Notes: generated from the letters alone by a model not told the origin. A stretch of 64,000 nt of DNA from Paenisporosarcina sp. FSL H8-0542 (GCF_038632915.1 NZ_CP152050.1:2635001-2699000); one strand, 5' to 3'; shown: positions 18,125 through 28,202, counted from the stretch's first letter. Numbers and translations: made by a program.

Positions 18125-19009
18125 TTAAACGCGTAAAAACTTACGTACTGACATAAAACTTCCCCACACACCAATGAAAATGCCCATCAATAAAATGAGG
18201 CCGTTAACTTGATACAAAAATGGAGTAAGTGGTAATAAATTAAACAATTCGCCTTTCAAATAAGGTTGAACAGCGTGATATAAGTTGTAATAAAGTAAAG
18301 TGACGAGAGTTATTGGCAATATTGCACCAAGGATTCCGATCCACATTCCTTCTAAAACGAACGGTATACGAACAAACCAATTTGACGCTCCTACCAGTTT
18401 CATAATTTCAATTTCACGTCGACGTGCAACAATTGTGATACGGATTGTATTCGAAATTAGGAACATCGCAGTAAATAGTAACGCTAGGATTAATACTAAA
18501 CCTATATTTCTAGCAACATTCAGGAAACTGAATAGTTTCTCAATCTTTCCTTCACCATATTCGACAGAATAGGTGTTTTTAAGACGATCTATTCGTTGAG
18601 CAACTTTCTCAGTTTCCTGAGGGTTTTCAGCCTTCACGTAGTAGGCTGCACGAAGCGGGTTATTTTGATCGGACAATCCCATTGTCGCTCCGAAATCTTT
18701 TATTAAATCTTTTAATTCAGCTTCTTTTGTTGAATAGACGACTGTTGCAACACCATCTAATTCTTTAATATCTTTTTCTAATTGCGTTGCAGCTTTGTCA
18801 TCTGCAGTAAGTTCAAGCAACACTTTTATTTCAACATCTTTTTCTAAATCATCAGCCACTTTACTTAAATTCATCATGATCATTACGAATACGCCGACAA
18901 GCAACAACGTGACAGTCACTGCACTGGCAGATGCAAAAGTCATCCAGCTATTTCGGCCGAGACTTTTAAAACTTTCACGGAAATGACGTCCTACAGTCCT
19001 AGCTTTCAT
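18125..19009 (-). CDS. ftsX: Cell division ABC transporter permease FtsX
   Basis: FtsX is the membrane subunit of FtsEX, which passes an ATP-driven signal to cell wall hydrolases outside the membrane. The 294-residue product has the family N-terminus (RHFRESFKSLGRNSWMTFAS), one membrane segment, a large outer loop and three C-terminal membrane segments, with RRREIEIMKLVGASNWFVRI before the last two. ATG 19009 was preferred to upstream ATG 19063 because GGAGGTGA stands eight bases before it and the length then matches B. subtilis FtsX (296). It overlaps ftsE by 11 bases. Confidence 0.95.
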   Translation of the reverse strand: MKARTVGRHFRESFKSLGRNSWMTFASASAVTVTLLLVGVFVMIMMNLSKVADDLEKDVEIKVLLELTADDKAATQLEKDIKELDGVATVVYSTKEAELKDLIKDFGATMGLSDQNNPLRAAYYVKAENPQETEKVAQRIDRLKNTYSVEYGEGKIEKLFSFLNVARNIGLVLILALLFTAMFLISNTIRITIVARRREIEIMKLVGASNWFVRIPFVLEGMWIGILGAILPITLVTLLYYNLYHAVQPYLKGELFNLLPLTPFLYQVNGLILLMGIFIGVWGSFMSVRKFLRV

Positions 19010-19685
19010 AACCGTAGTCACCTCCGACTTCATCACGTACGACGAGTCCGCCTTCAACTGCAATTACTCGATGTTTGATTGTATTAACAATTTCTTTATT
19101 ATGGGTGGCCATTATAATGGTTGTCCCACGACGATTGATTTCCTCGAACAAATTCATGATATCCCAAGAAGTTTCAGGATCTAAGTTTCCAGTTGGCTCG
19201 TCCGCAATCATCACTTTTGGGATGTTGACAATGGACCGGGCAATCGATACTCGCTGTTGTTCTCCACCAGACAGCTCAGTTGGGAACATACGAGCTTTAT
19301 GTTTAAGCCCTACCAAATCCAAAACTTCCATAACACGTTTACGAATCACTTTTGGCGATTCTTCAATTACTTCTAAAGCAAATGCTACATTTTCAAAAAC
19401 ATTCAATCTCGGTAATAATTTAAAATCTTGAAAGACAACACCTATTTGTCTTCTTAAATATGGAACTTTTTTCGACTTCAATGTCGCCAAGTTTATGCCA
19501 TTTACTAGTATATCTCCACTCGTAGGACGCTCTTCTCTGTACATCATTTTGATAAATGTAGATTTACCAGCCCCACTTGGACCTACAACATATACAAATT
19601 CACCTTGTTTGATTTCTACATTAATTCCGTTTGCAGCAACAATGCCGTTTGGATATTTTTTGTAGACATTTTTCATTGAAATCAT
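18999..19685 (-). CDS. ftsE: Cell division ABC transporter ATP-binding protein FtsE
   Basis: The ATPase of the FtsEX complex, 228 residues. It has Walker A (VGPSGAGKSTFIKMMYREE), the ABC signature (LSGGEQQRVSIARSIV), Walker B followed by the D-loop (VMIADEPTGNLDPE) and the switch histidine (MATHNKEIV). It is the first gene of ftsE-ftsX-M23. The 290 bases upstream hold no recognised gene; they are AT-rich and must carry the promoter. Confidence 0.97.
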   Translation of the reverse strand: MISMKNVYKKYPNGIVAANGINVEIKQGEFVYVVGPSGAGKSTFIKMMYREERPTSGDILVNGINLATLKSKKVPYLRRQIGVVFQDFKLLPRLNVFENVAFALEVIEESPKVIRKRVMEVLDLVGLKHKARMFPTELSGGEQQRVSIARSIVNIPKVMIADEPTGNLDPETSWDIMNLFEEINRRGTTIIMATHNKEIVNTIKHRVIAVEGGLVVRDEVGGDYGYES

Positions 19686-19930
19686 ATTTTTGTAACCACC
19701 TATGTTTTTTCCTAGCTGTTCGAAATTTTTTCCGACAAGCTCATTATATCAAGTTTGTCGACAAAATTTTATTACAGTACTATTACAAAATTTAGACAGA
19801 AACCTTGTGATACCTCCTCATTAGTTCTTTATCCCTAAAATTCAACACGATATTTCGACCTATTAAATACTAAAATTCGGCATTAGGTTCCTGAAATCCT
19901 CCTTTTAGTTCGACACTTTTTTGACAAAAA

Positions 19931-19966
19931 CAAAGACCAATGACATAAACAGTCATTGGTCTTTGT
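19931..19966 (-). terminator. Terminator after the cytochrome c551 gene
   Basis: Stem AAAGACCAATGAC / GTCATTGGTCTTT with a seven-base loop, followed by TTGTTTTTGT on the minus strand, ten bases past the cccB stop. Confidence 0.88.
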
Positions 19967-19976
19967 TTATTACAAT

Positions 19977-20318
19977 TTATTTTTTATTAGCCAACCATTC
20001 TGCAACTACTTCAGCTTCTGCGCCTTCAATAATGTTCGGAGGCATTTGACCACGGCCTTTTTGAATTACCTGTAAAATTTCCTCTTCAGTAAGGCGGGAT
20101 CCCACATCTGTCAGATTTGGGAAGTTGCCTTGCCCTTCTAAATTACCACCGTGACAGCTTGTGCAATTACCCTGTACAATTTTTTCAGCATCCTGTGTAT
20201 CAGTTACTTCTCCGCCATTTTCATCATTGGTTGGCGTCGGTTTTTCATCATTTCCACCACCACATGCGGCAAGCATTAGTGCAGAACCAAAAATAGCTGC
20301 AAGAAATTTTTTGTTCAT
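19977..20318 (-). CDS. cccB: Cytochrome c551 lipoprotein
   Basis: A 113-residue membrane-anchored c-type cytochrome. The lipobox (ALMLAACGGG) gives a lipid-attached cysteine near residue 19, followed by an acidic flexible linker. The haem c site is NCTSCHGGNL and the distal methionine is in GRGQMPPN. It carries electrons to terminal oxidases on the outer membrane face, as B. subtilis CccB does. It lies next to the YitT (yvjA) gene, as in B. subtilis. Confidence 0.92.
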   Translation of the reverse strand: MNKKFLAAIFGSALMLAACGGGNDEKPTPTNDENGGEVTDTQDAEKIVQGNCTSCHGGNLEGQGNFPNLTDVGSRLTEEEILQVIQKGRGQMPPNIIEGAEAEVVAEWLANKK

Positions 20319-20369
20319 CTTGTTCCCTCCCTCAAAATAGTTTATATATACTTTTTAAGTATACCTAAA

Positions 20370-21233
20370 TTATGGACGTTTGAAACCCTCACCGAGTACT
20401 TCGTAGGCATCTGAAACAATGACAAATGCTGATGGATCAACCATTTTAACTAATTGTTTCAATTTCGTGAATTCGGTTTGATAAACAACAACAAGTAGCA
20501 TTGGTCGTTCTTGTTCGGTATAGCCACCAACTGCCGGAAGCTTGGTTACACCACGATTTATTTCGGTATAAATAGCATCCCGTAATTCTTCCTGTTTATT
20601 CGTAATAATGTAAACCATTTTCGATTGGCTGAATCCAAGTTGAATAATATCAATGGTTTTGGTTGTCACAAATAGACCAATCAGAGCATATAATCCTTTT
20701 TCAATATCGAAAACTAGGGCTGCAGAAAGAACAATCAGTCCGTCAATCAGCATAACGCTAGTTCCAAGGGTAAATCCGGTGTACTTCGCTAAAATTTGAG
20801 CCGCTAAATCTGTTCCGCCAGTTGATGCATGTCCTCGGAAGACAATACCCAATCCAACTCCTACTGAAATCCCGCCAAATAGTGCCCCGAGTAACGGATT
20901 TAATGTTGCGGGTTCCCATCCTGCAGTTAGTAGGACAAACATGGGAAGCGTAAGTGTTCCGACTAGTGAACGTGCGCCGAATTGTTTACCAAGAAAAATT
21001 ACTCCTGCAATAAATAAAGGAATATTAAATGCGTATTGCACATATCCTGGATTCCAATTGAACAATCCTTTTAAAATCGTACTGATTCCACTAACTCCGC
21101 CAGATGCCACTTCGTTCGGCAATAAGAAAACGTTAAAACCTACAGCGATAATAGCAGCACCGGCGATGATATACATATATTCTAAAACGGAAGCCAAAAT
21201 AGGATGTGGCTCTACCCGTGTTTTTCTATTCAT
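20370..21233 (-). CDS. yvjA: YitT family membrane protein (YvjA-like)
   Basis: A 287-residue protein with about five or six membrane segments (DUF161) and a C-terminal DUF2179 domain (SKMVYIITNKQEELRDAIYT onward). The conserved segments NEVASGGVSGISTIL and GRGHASTGGTDLAAQIL-like pattern near the middle identify the YitT family. Its transport substrate is unknown. Its place between cccB and prfB matches B. subtilis yvjA. Confidence 0.88.
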   Translation of the reverse strand: MNRKTRVEPHPILASVLEYMYIIAGAAIIAVGFNVFLLPNEVASGGVSGISTILKGLFNWNPGYVQYAFNIPLFIAGVIFLGKQFGARSLVGTLTLPMFVLLTAGWEPATLNPLLGALFGGISVGVGLGIVFRGHASTGGTDLAAQILAKYTGFTLGTSVMLIDGLIVLSAALVFDIEKGLYALIGLFVTTKTIDIIQLGFSQSKMVYIITNKQEELRDAIYTEINRGVTKLPAVGGYTEQERPMLLVVVYQTEFTKLKQLVKMVDPSAFVIVSDAYEVLGEGFKRP

Positions 21234-21559
21234 AAAATTTCCTTCTTTCTATTATGTCCATTTTTCCCTAATGAAGTATAGCAGAGGATATATAGTGTGT
21301 GAACTTCATCATGTTAAAGTGAGCCTGTATGAAAATTTTCTTTCAACGTAACAATTGGCATATATACGTTGATTTATCGTACATTTGCGCTGGCCGCATG
21401 TTCCGCATGAGCTAACAAGTATGAAAACCACCTACTTAATTGTTTTCCCTTAATTTTAGTAAGCTATGTATTATTTCTTTGTTGTTGTTTAGGGATATGG
21501 AGCAAAACAGCAAAAATTAACTGAGCTTTTTTATCCTTCGTAAGAGTTTACAGAACCAT
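21234..21559. repeat. Intergenic region with dispersed repeat A (21372-21427)
   Basis: No gene is seen. From 21372 it reads TTTATCGTACATTTGCGCTG then GCCGCATGTTCCGCATGAG and ACAAGTATGAAAA, the reverse complement of the copy at 15364-15404 including part of its hairpin. The remainder is AT-rich without recognisable signals. Confidence 0.75.
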
Positions 21560-21594
21560 AAAAAAACGGACACCTCTGTAGGATGTCCGTTTTT
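21560..21594 (-). terminator. Terminator after prfB
   Basis: Stem AAAACGGACA / TGTCCGTTTT with an 11-base loop and a T-run on the minus strand, four bases past the prfB stop. Confidence 0.88.
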
Positions 21595-21597
21595 GCC

Positions 21598-22702
21598 TTA
21601 ATTCATTTTTGATCGCAAGTAGGAATTGATGAACAAATCGATATCGCCGTCCATTACACCTTGCACATTGCCACTTTCAGCATTTGTACGGTGATCTTTT
21701 ACCATTGAATAAGGATGGAAGACATATGAACGAATTTGAGATCCCCAACCGATTTCCTTTTGCTCCCCTCGAATTTCGAGCATCTGAGCTTCTTGTTCTT
21801 CGATTTTCAATTGATACAATTTCGCTTTTAACATCGTCATTGCTTTTTCACGGTTCTTGATTTGAGAACGTTCTTGTTGACACGTAACGACTGCACCTGT
21901 AGGTAAATGAGTGATACGGACAGCGGAGTCAGTCGTATTGATATGCTGACCACCTGCACCACTGGCACGGTACGTATCGATTTTCAAATCTTCCGTACGA
22001 ATGTCAATTTCGATTTCATCATTAAATTCAGGCATAACTTCACAGGATACGAAAGAAGTATGACGTCGGCCAGAAGAATCGAAAGGAGAAATTCGTACTA
22101 AACGATGAACCCCTTTTTCAGCTTTCAAATAGCCGTATGCATTGTGGCCTTTAAAGCCTAGTGTGACGGACTTAATTCCAGCTTCGTCACCAGGTAAATA
22201 ATCGAGTGTCTCCACTTTGAAGCCACGCTTCTCGCCCCAACGTGTATACATGCGCAGTAGCATGGAGCCCCAATCCTGAGACTCCGTTCCTCCTGCTCCA
22301 GGATGAAGTTCAAGAATGGCATTGTTTTTGTCATACGGTTCGCTCAGTAATAATTGCAGTTCAAAATCGCCCAATTTCGCAGTAAACTCTTTCATCTCAC
22401 TGCTGAGTTCTTCTTGTAATTCCTCGTCAGGTTCTTCGCGTAACAATTCCAATGTCATTTCTAAGTTTTCCTGGGTATCAAGCAATTCGTTATATTCGTT
22501 CACAATTTCTTTTAATCCATTTGCTTCACCAATGACCACTTGCGCTGCTTGTTGATCATTCCAAAAGTCAGGCATCGACATATTTTCATCCAACTCAGCA
22601 ATTCTTGCCTCTTTGTTTTCTAAGTCAAAGAGACCCCCTAAAGTCGGATAATTTTGAAGCTGTTCTGTCTAATTCATTACGTACATCTGATAATTCCATC
22701 AT
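21598..22702 (-). CDS. prfB: Peptide chain release factor 2, with programmed +1 frameshift
   Basis: RF2 ends translation at UGA and UAA. The gene is in two frames. Frame one runs from ATG 22702 (or 22699) for 25 codons to an in-frame TGA at 22627-22625. After a +1 shift, GAC begins frame two, which runs to 21598, giving about 367 residues, the usual RF2 length. The tripeptide anticodon SPF ([16 protein letters not shown]) and the GGQ motif ([18 protein letters not shown]) are intact. GGAGG precedes ATG 22702 by nine bases. The gene lies just after secA, as in B. subtilis. Confidence 0.97.
22624..22640 (-). promoter_or_regulatory. prfB autoregulatory frameshift site
   Basis: The minus strand reads AGGGGGTCTCTTTGAC: an internal Shine-Dalgarno-like AGGGGG, then CTT in the P site and TGA followed by C. 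This is the classical RF2 recoding signal: when RF2 is scarce the ribosome slips +1 at CTT and completes the protein. Confidence 0.97.
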
Positions 22703-22717
22703 GTCTAAATTCCTCCG

Positions 22718-25231
22718 TTATCTTTCAACAGCACCATGGCAATTTTTGAATTTCTTGCCACTGCCGCATGGGCACATTTCATTTCTTCCTACTGAAGCTT
22801 CTGTACGAACTGGCTTTTTCTTGACAGATCCGCCTTCTTCTTTCGGATTAACAGCTTGGCCCTTCGCTACTTCTTCACGTTCCAGGTTATTGCGTATTTC
22901 TGCCTTCATAGCATATTTCGCAACATCATCCTGTACAGACTCAACCATCGCTTCGAACATCGCAAATCCTTCGTTTTGATACTCACGAAGTGGATCGATT
23001 TGTCCGTAAGCACGCAAGTGAATTCCTTGGCGCAGTTGATCCATCGCATCAATGTGATCAATCCATTTTGAATCAATTGAACGCAACAGGACAACTTTTT
23101 CAAATTCACGCATACGTTCAGGAGACATTTCCTCTTCTTTTTCATCATAGCGTTTGTAAACTTCCGCTTTAATAAATTCTGTGATTTCGTCCGCAGATTT
23201 ACCTTCCAACTGCTCACGAGTTATGGCACCTTCAGATAGTAAATTTGCTTGAATTGTATCTTCCAGACCTTTATAGTTCCAATCTTCGTGCTTGTCTGAA
23301 GCAGTATGAGCTGCAACTGATCGTTCAATAACTTCGTCGATCATCGTTTCTACCAATCCACGCATGTTATCGGTTTCCAGCACTTCCAAACGTTCTTTAT
23401 AAATGATTTCACGTTGTTGACGTAAAACATCATCATATTGAAGCAATCGTTTACGTGCATCAAAGTTATTTCCTTCGACACGTTTTTGTGCTGATTCAAC
23501 CGCACGTGTCACCATTTTCGACTGGATTGGCTGAGAATCATCCATACCCAATCGAGACATCATAGCACGCATATTATCCGAACCGAAACGGCGCATCAAA
23601 TCATCTTCCATTGATAAATAGAACTGAGTCACACCAGGATCGCCTTGGCGTCCTGAGCGTCCACGAAGCTGATTGTCAATACGACGGGATTCATGTCGTT
23701 CTGTACCTATGACAGCTAATCCACCAACTTCGATGACACCTTCACCAAGTTTGATGTCTGTTCCACGTCCAGCCATGTTCGTAGCAATCGTTACAGATCC
23801 TTTATGGCCAGCAGTTGTGATGATTTCAGCTTCACGTTCATGATTTTTCGCATTCAGTACATTGTGGCGAATGCCATGTTTTGTCAACAAGTTCGAAATA
23901 ATTTCAGAAGTTTCGATAGCCACTGTACCAACAAGAACTGGTTGACCAGCTTTGTGTCGTTGTGCAATATCTTCCGCTACGGCTTTATATTTACCTTCCA
24001 TTGAAGCGTAAATTAAATCAGCACGATCATCACGTCCAATGACACGATTCGTTGGAATGGCAATGACATTCATATTGTATATATTGCGGAATTCTTCTTC
24101 TTCGGTTTTGGCTGTACCCGTCATCCCAGAAAGTTTTTCGTACATACGGAAATAGTTCTGGAATGTAATGGTTGCCATGGTCATCGATTCATTTTGAATC
24201 TCAAGGCCTTCTTTCGCTTCAATCGCTTGATGAAGTCCATCCGAATAACGGCGACCTTTCATCAGACGTCCTGTAAAGGAGTCAACAATTACGACGTTGC
24301 CTTCTTGAACCACATAATCAACATCGTTATGCATACTTGCATGTGCCTTCAAGGACTGGTTAATGGCATGGTTTAAGCGAACATGTGTTAAATCGAATAA
24401 ATTGTCGATTCCAAACGCTTTTTCAACCTTTTCAATTCCTGCCTCTGTTAATACGACACCTTTAGTCGACTCATCATATGAAAAGTCTTCTTCCTTACGA
24501 AGTACACGGACAAGAGCATTTGATTGTTGGTAAAGTTGAGCAGATTTTGCTGCTTGTCCTGAAATAATCAATGGCGTCCGTGCTTCATCAATTAAAATGG
24601 AATCGACTTCATCGATTACTGCATAATAGAGTGGTCGCTGAACATGTTCTTCTTTGTACAACACCATATTGTCACGTAAGTAGTCGAATCCAAGTTCGTT
24701 GTTTGTTGAATACGTAATATCAGCTGCATACGCTTCACGTTTCTCGTCCTTATTCAAACTGTTTAAATTCAATCCAACAGTTAATCCTAAGAAATTATAC
24801 AACTGACCCATTTCGGCAGCATCACGGCTTGCCAAGTACTCATTGACCGTAACCACATGAACTCCTTTTCCAGTGATGGCATTTAAATAAACAGCCATAG
24901 TGGACGTCAACGTCTTCCCTTCACCGGTTTTCATCTCTGAAATATTGCCTTCATGAAGTGCAGCCGCACCCATAATTTGAACGCGGAAAGGATACATACC
25001 AAGAACTCGTTTGGCTGCTTCCCGAACTACTGCGAATGCCTCCGCTTGAATTTCCGATAAATCGGAACCACTTTCCAATCGCCCTTTAAATTCATCAGTC
25101 TTAGCACGTAACTGATCATCAGTTAATGCTTCCATGTCTTTTGCAAACGCCTCTACTTGATCGGCAACTTTTTCTAATCTTTTTAAATCACGCTTATTTA
25201 AGTCAAATACTTTATTTAATACTCCAAGCAT
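22718..25231 (-). CDS. secA: Preprotein translocase ATPase SecA (housekeeping)
   Basis: The ATPase motor of the general Sec pathway, 837 residues, as long as B. subtilis SecA. Walker A is in [18 protein letters not shown], the DEAD-like box in [19 protein letters not shown], and the helicase C segment in [19 protein letters not shown]. The C-terminal zinc-binding SEC-C tail is present ([17 protein letters not shown]). A second SecA (38732-41092) lacks this tail, so this is the essential copy. A 21-bp duplication lies just upstream (25247-25288). Confidence 0.98.
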   Translation of the reverse strand: MLGVLNKVFDLNKRDLKRLEKVADQVEAFAKDMEALTDDQLRAKTDEFKGRLESGSDLSEIQAEAFAVVREAAKRVLGMYPFRVQIMGAAALHEGNISEMKTGEGKTLTSTMAVYLNAITGKGVHVVTVNEYLASRDAAEMGQLYNFLGLTVGLNLNSLNKDEKREAYAADITYSTNNELGFDYLRDNMVLYKEEHVQRPLYYAVIDEVDSILIDEARTPLIISGQAAKSAQLYQQSNALVRVLRKEEDFSYDESTKGVVLTEAGIEKVEKAFGIDNLFDLTHVRLNHAINQSLKAHASMHNDVDYVVQEGNVVIVDSFTGRLMKGRRYSDGLHQAIEAKEGLEIQNESMTMATITFQNYFRMYEKLSGMTGTAKTEEEEFRNIYNMNVIAIPTNRVIGRDDRADLIYASMEGKYKAVAEDIAQRHKAGQPVLVGTVAIETSEIISNLLTKHGIRHNVLNAKNHEREAEIITTAGHKGSVTIATNMAGRGTDIKLGEGVIEVGGLAVIGTERHESRRIDNQLRGRSGRQGDPGVTQFYLSMEDDLMRRFGSDNMRAMMSRLGMDDSQPIQSKMVTRAVESAQKRVEGNNFDARKRLLQYDDVLRQQREIIYKERLEVLETDNMRGLVETMIDEVIERSVAAHTASDKHEDWNYKGLEDTIQANLLSEGAITREQLEGKSADEITEFIKAEVYKRYDEKEEEMSPERMREFEKVVLLRSIDSKWIDHIDAMDQLRQGIHLRAYGQIDPLREYQNEGFAMFEAMVESVQDDVAKYAMKAEIRNNLEREEVAKGQAVNPKEEGGSVKKKPVRTEASVGRNEMCPCGSGKKFKNCHGAVER

Positions 25232-25246
25232 TTAAATTCACTTCCC

Positions 25247-25288
25247 ATATAGTCTCAAGGTTTTTTTATATAGTCTCAAGGTTTATTT
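25247..25288. repeat. 21-bp tandem duplication in the secA leader
   Basis: ATATAGTCTCAAGGTTT occurs at 25247 and again at 25268, so the period is 21 bases. It lies 16-57 bases before the secA start codon, in the 5' leader or promoter area. Confidence 0.85.
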
Positions 25289-25328
25289 TACCACTGCAAC
25301 TATAGGGGTGCAAATGACGGCTATATCT

Positions 25329-27719
25329 CTACAGTGTTTGTCTATCTTTTAGAAAATCATGCAGTTGTGTCCAGTTCAAAGGTTTGCTGCCATAAAACCC
25401 TTGAATGACATCTGCATTCAAAGCCTTTATTAAGAAGAGCTGTTTTTGTGTTTCCACCCCTTCTGCAACTACGTTGAATCCTAAATCGTGGGACAAGTCA
25501 ATGACGGACTTAATAATCGCCTGCACACGCGAATCATTCTCCATTTTCTGAACAAATGAACGGTCAATTTTCACACGGTTTATCGGTAAAATACGCAAAT
25601 AATTTAATGAGGAATAACCTGTTCCGAAATCATCAAGCGCAATGGAAATGCCCATTTCTCGAATTTTTTCGAGCGTTTCCAACACTTCTTCTCCACCCTC
25701 AATAAAGATGGACTCAGTTATCTCGATTTCGATGAGGCCAGGATCTACATGATATTTATTCAACAACGATTTCAAGAGATGAATGAAGGTTGTTTCCCGT
25801 AGTTGAATCGTACTGACATTGATCGCTACAGACGACACATGTGGGTATTCCATATGAATACTCTTAATTTCGCGAATGGCTGTTTCAAGTACCCAATCAC
25901 CTATCTCCTGAATTTTCCCAGACTCTTCCGCCACGGGAATAAACTCGGCAGGAGAAATCATTCCCCATTCTGGATGTCGCCACCGCAGCAATGCTTCCAG
26001 ACTTTCGGTATTGCCTGTTTTTAGGTTGAACTGTGGTTGGTAAACGAGTGAAAGTTGATTGTACTTGATGGCCTCACGTAAACCTTGCTCCATCATATGC
26101 TGTTTTTCGAATGCTTCCTTCATTTCATAATTGAAATAGAGGACTCTGTTTCTTCCTACTGCTTTTGCTTTATAAAGTGCGGTATCTGCATTGATTAGTA
26201 ATTGCTCACATGATTGAGCATCCGTGGGATAAAGTGAAACTCCTATGGAAGAAGTCACAAAAAACGCTTGTTCATTCAAATAAAATGCTTTTGCGAATGA
26301 AGTATGTATTGCAGTAAGGGTTGCTCGGACACCCGGGAATTTGTCTTTTTTGGAATGTAGCAAGACAATGAATTCATCCCCACTGAAGCGACCAAAGCAG
26401 CTGTTTTCTGGCAATAAGTCTTTTATCCGATGTGCTACTTGTACTAATAGCGAATCCCCGTAAGCATGTCCTTTCGAATCATTGATTTGTTTAAAATGAT
26501 CAAGGTCAATAAATGCCACAGTTATCATTTGATCGGAATCGGTTAATTCTTCGATCCATCCGGCAAGTTCACGTTCAATCGAAAAACGGTTTGGCAAGTT
26601 CGTTAATGAGTCAAATCTTGCCTGATAGTCAATTTCTTGTACTTGTAGGTTTAGCAAATTGCCCATCTGCTCGATAGATTGTGCAATTTCACCAATTTCG
26701 TCCTTACTTTTGATTCCCATCTTAGCGACTAAATTCCCTTGTTCCATTTGACGGACATGCTTCACAATGGTCGGTAAGTCTTTTAACATGGAGCGAAGCA
26801 ACCAGGATAAGGTGATTAAAATAAGAATTGCTGCGATGATCCATGATAAACCGATGATTTGTCCAAAACCTGCAAGTGGTTGGGTAACTGTTTTTTCGGG
26901 TGCATAACTAATCAATTGCCAACCAGTACTATCAATTTCTCGTGTTTGTACATAAAAGTTTCCTTTTGATGTTTTAACTAACTCGAATACATTTTCAGCG
27001 AGTGAAATGTTTTCGAATTCACTATTAATGTTGTCAGAGTCAAATAATGTTTGCCCTGTCTCTGTCAATAAAATATGCTTGTTTTCCTTTGTTTCATATG
27101 GATCTATCAATTTAGGAATCGTATCCAGGTGCATGTCCAAACCAAAATAACCGAGACGTCTGCCCTCTGATTCGACTGGATAAATGACACTCACGGTTAA
27201 TTCCTTAGTTGTGTAATCGACATAAAGATCTGAGTATGATAAGCCTTCTGCTTCATTCGCTTTTTTAATCCACGGTCGTTTATGTATATCATAAGCGGCA
27301 TCGGTAACGTATCCATTATCTGCAATTAAAAAATTCTGCTCGAGAAAGGCCATCCATACTAAACCAACACCATCTGTATTTTCTTGTACTCTTGTCATAA
27401 GCTGATTTGCTTGCTGATATGTATTTGACTCCTCTACATTTTCCCGTTCAATTGAAGATTCCATAAGTTCCCGTACATCTTCAAGTTCTCCAAGTTGTTT
27501 TGTAATTTCACTTTTACTACTTAACAACGTGTAGATTTGCTGAACCACCAATTCGTTTTCAAGGGCCAATTCTTCTTCCATTTGTGATTCAAATAAGTTT
27601 TTTGAATAATTGTATGAAAAAGAAGCCATCACAAAGAGGATTGGGATGACAATTGCACTCATGGCAAATAACACTTTCCCACGAAATCCAAGTCTTTTCC
27701 AAAATCGACTTTTCTTCAT
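25329..27719 (-). CDS. Membrane sensor GGDEF-EAL protein
   Basis: A 796-residue cyclic di-GMP turnover protein. In order: membrane segment (about 15-35), extracellular dCache-like sensor (about 40-280), second membrane segment near 295, HAMP-like region, GGDEF domain (about 365-530) and EAL domain (about 545-795). The cyclase motif is SGDEF (FGRFSGDEFIVLL), a conservative variant of GGDEF. The phosphodiesterase motifs look complete: SLEALLRWRHPEWG, EIEITESIF, IALDDFGTGYSSLNYL, KIDRSFV and NVVAEGVETQ. It may degrade, make, or do both. It sits between secA and hpf, where B. subtilis has no such gene. Confidence 0.93.
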   Translation of the reverse strand: MKKSRFWKRLGFRGKVLFAMSAIVIPILFVMASFSYNYSKNLFESQMEEELALENELVVQQIYTLLSSKSEITKQLGELEDVRELMESSIERENVEESNTYQQANQLMTRVQENTDGVGLVWMAFLEQNFLIADNGYVTDAAYDIHKRPWIKKANEAEGLSYSDLYVDYTTKELTVSVIYPVESEGRRLGYFGLDMHLDTIPKLIDPYETKENKHILLTETGQTLFDSDNINSEFENISLAENVFELVKTSKGNFYVQTREIDSTGWQLISYAPEKTVTQPLAGFGQIIGLSWIIAAILILITLSWLLRSMLKDLPTIVKHVRQMEQGNLVAKMGIKSKDEIGEIAQSIEQMGNLLNLQVQEIDYQARFDSLTNLPNRFSIERELAGWIEELTDSDQMITVAFIDLDHFKQINDSKGHAYGDSLLVQVAHRIKDLLPENSCFGRFSGDEFIVLLHSKKDKFPGVRATLTAIHTSFAKAFYLNEQAFFVTSSIGVSLYPTDAQSCEQLLINADTALYKAKAVGRNRVLYFNYEMKEAFEKQHMMEQGLREAIKYNQLSLVYQPQFNLKTGNTESLEALLRWRHPEWGMISPAEFIPVAEESGKIQEIGDWVLETAIREIKSIHMEYPHVSSVAINVSTIQLRETTFIHLLKSLLNKYHVDPGLIEIEITESIFIEGGEEVLETLEKIREMGISIALDDFGTGYSSLNYLRILPINRVKIDRSFVQKMENDSRVQAIIKSVIDLSHDLGFNVVAEGVETQKQLFLIKALNADVIQGFYGSKPLNWTQLHDFLKDRQTL

Positions 27720-28202
27720 CCAATCCCCTCCCCTATTTAAGTGAAGTACCTAGCAATTAATAATGTAATAATTCGCTTCATTCGAGTGAATTCCTCCTCA
27801 ATCGACAAATAAATCAATTTTAAAGGCTATGTTCAGCAATACTGTTGCTTTTGTCCGTTTGTACTAGCCATTCGCTCCGCTTGAGGCATTCTGGCGCAAA
27901 TCATTTTTTAACATCAACTGCATTTATACAAATCATAATTTTTACTGCTGTTAAATGATGCTGCTGTTTATCGCCATTCGCGCTAGCCGCATGAGCCAAC
28001 AATTATGCATATCACATATTTGTTAGTCTCACACTTGGGCCAACATGAAGTGGGTCATGAAGGTGTTGCCACAAAATTTCTCGCATTGCATTTTGCAACG
28101 AGTAACCGGAGACTCAGGACAAGGCGTTTTTAACCTTCTTCCCCTGGAATGCAGGCGCAAATACACTCTTTCTTATCAACAGCTTTATTTTGCTTAATAA
28201 AT
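27720..28202. repeat. Intergenic region with degenerate repeats A and B
   Basis: No gene is seen. Repeat A is at 27966-28005 (GTTTATCGCCATTCGCGCTA then GCCGCATGAGCCAAC). Repeat B follows at 28033-28113 (TTGGGCCAACATGAAGTGGG, TCATGAAGGTGTTGCCAC, and TTTTGCAACGAGTAACCG, a relative of the 34-bp array core). Fragments near 27838-27905 and 28150 (GGCGCAAAT) also look related. Confidence 0.65.
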
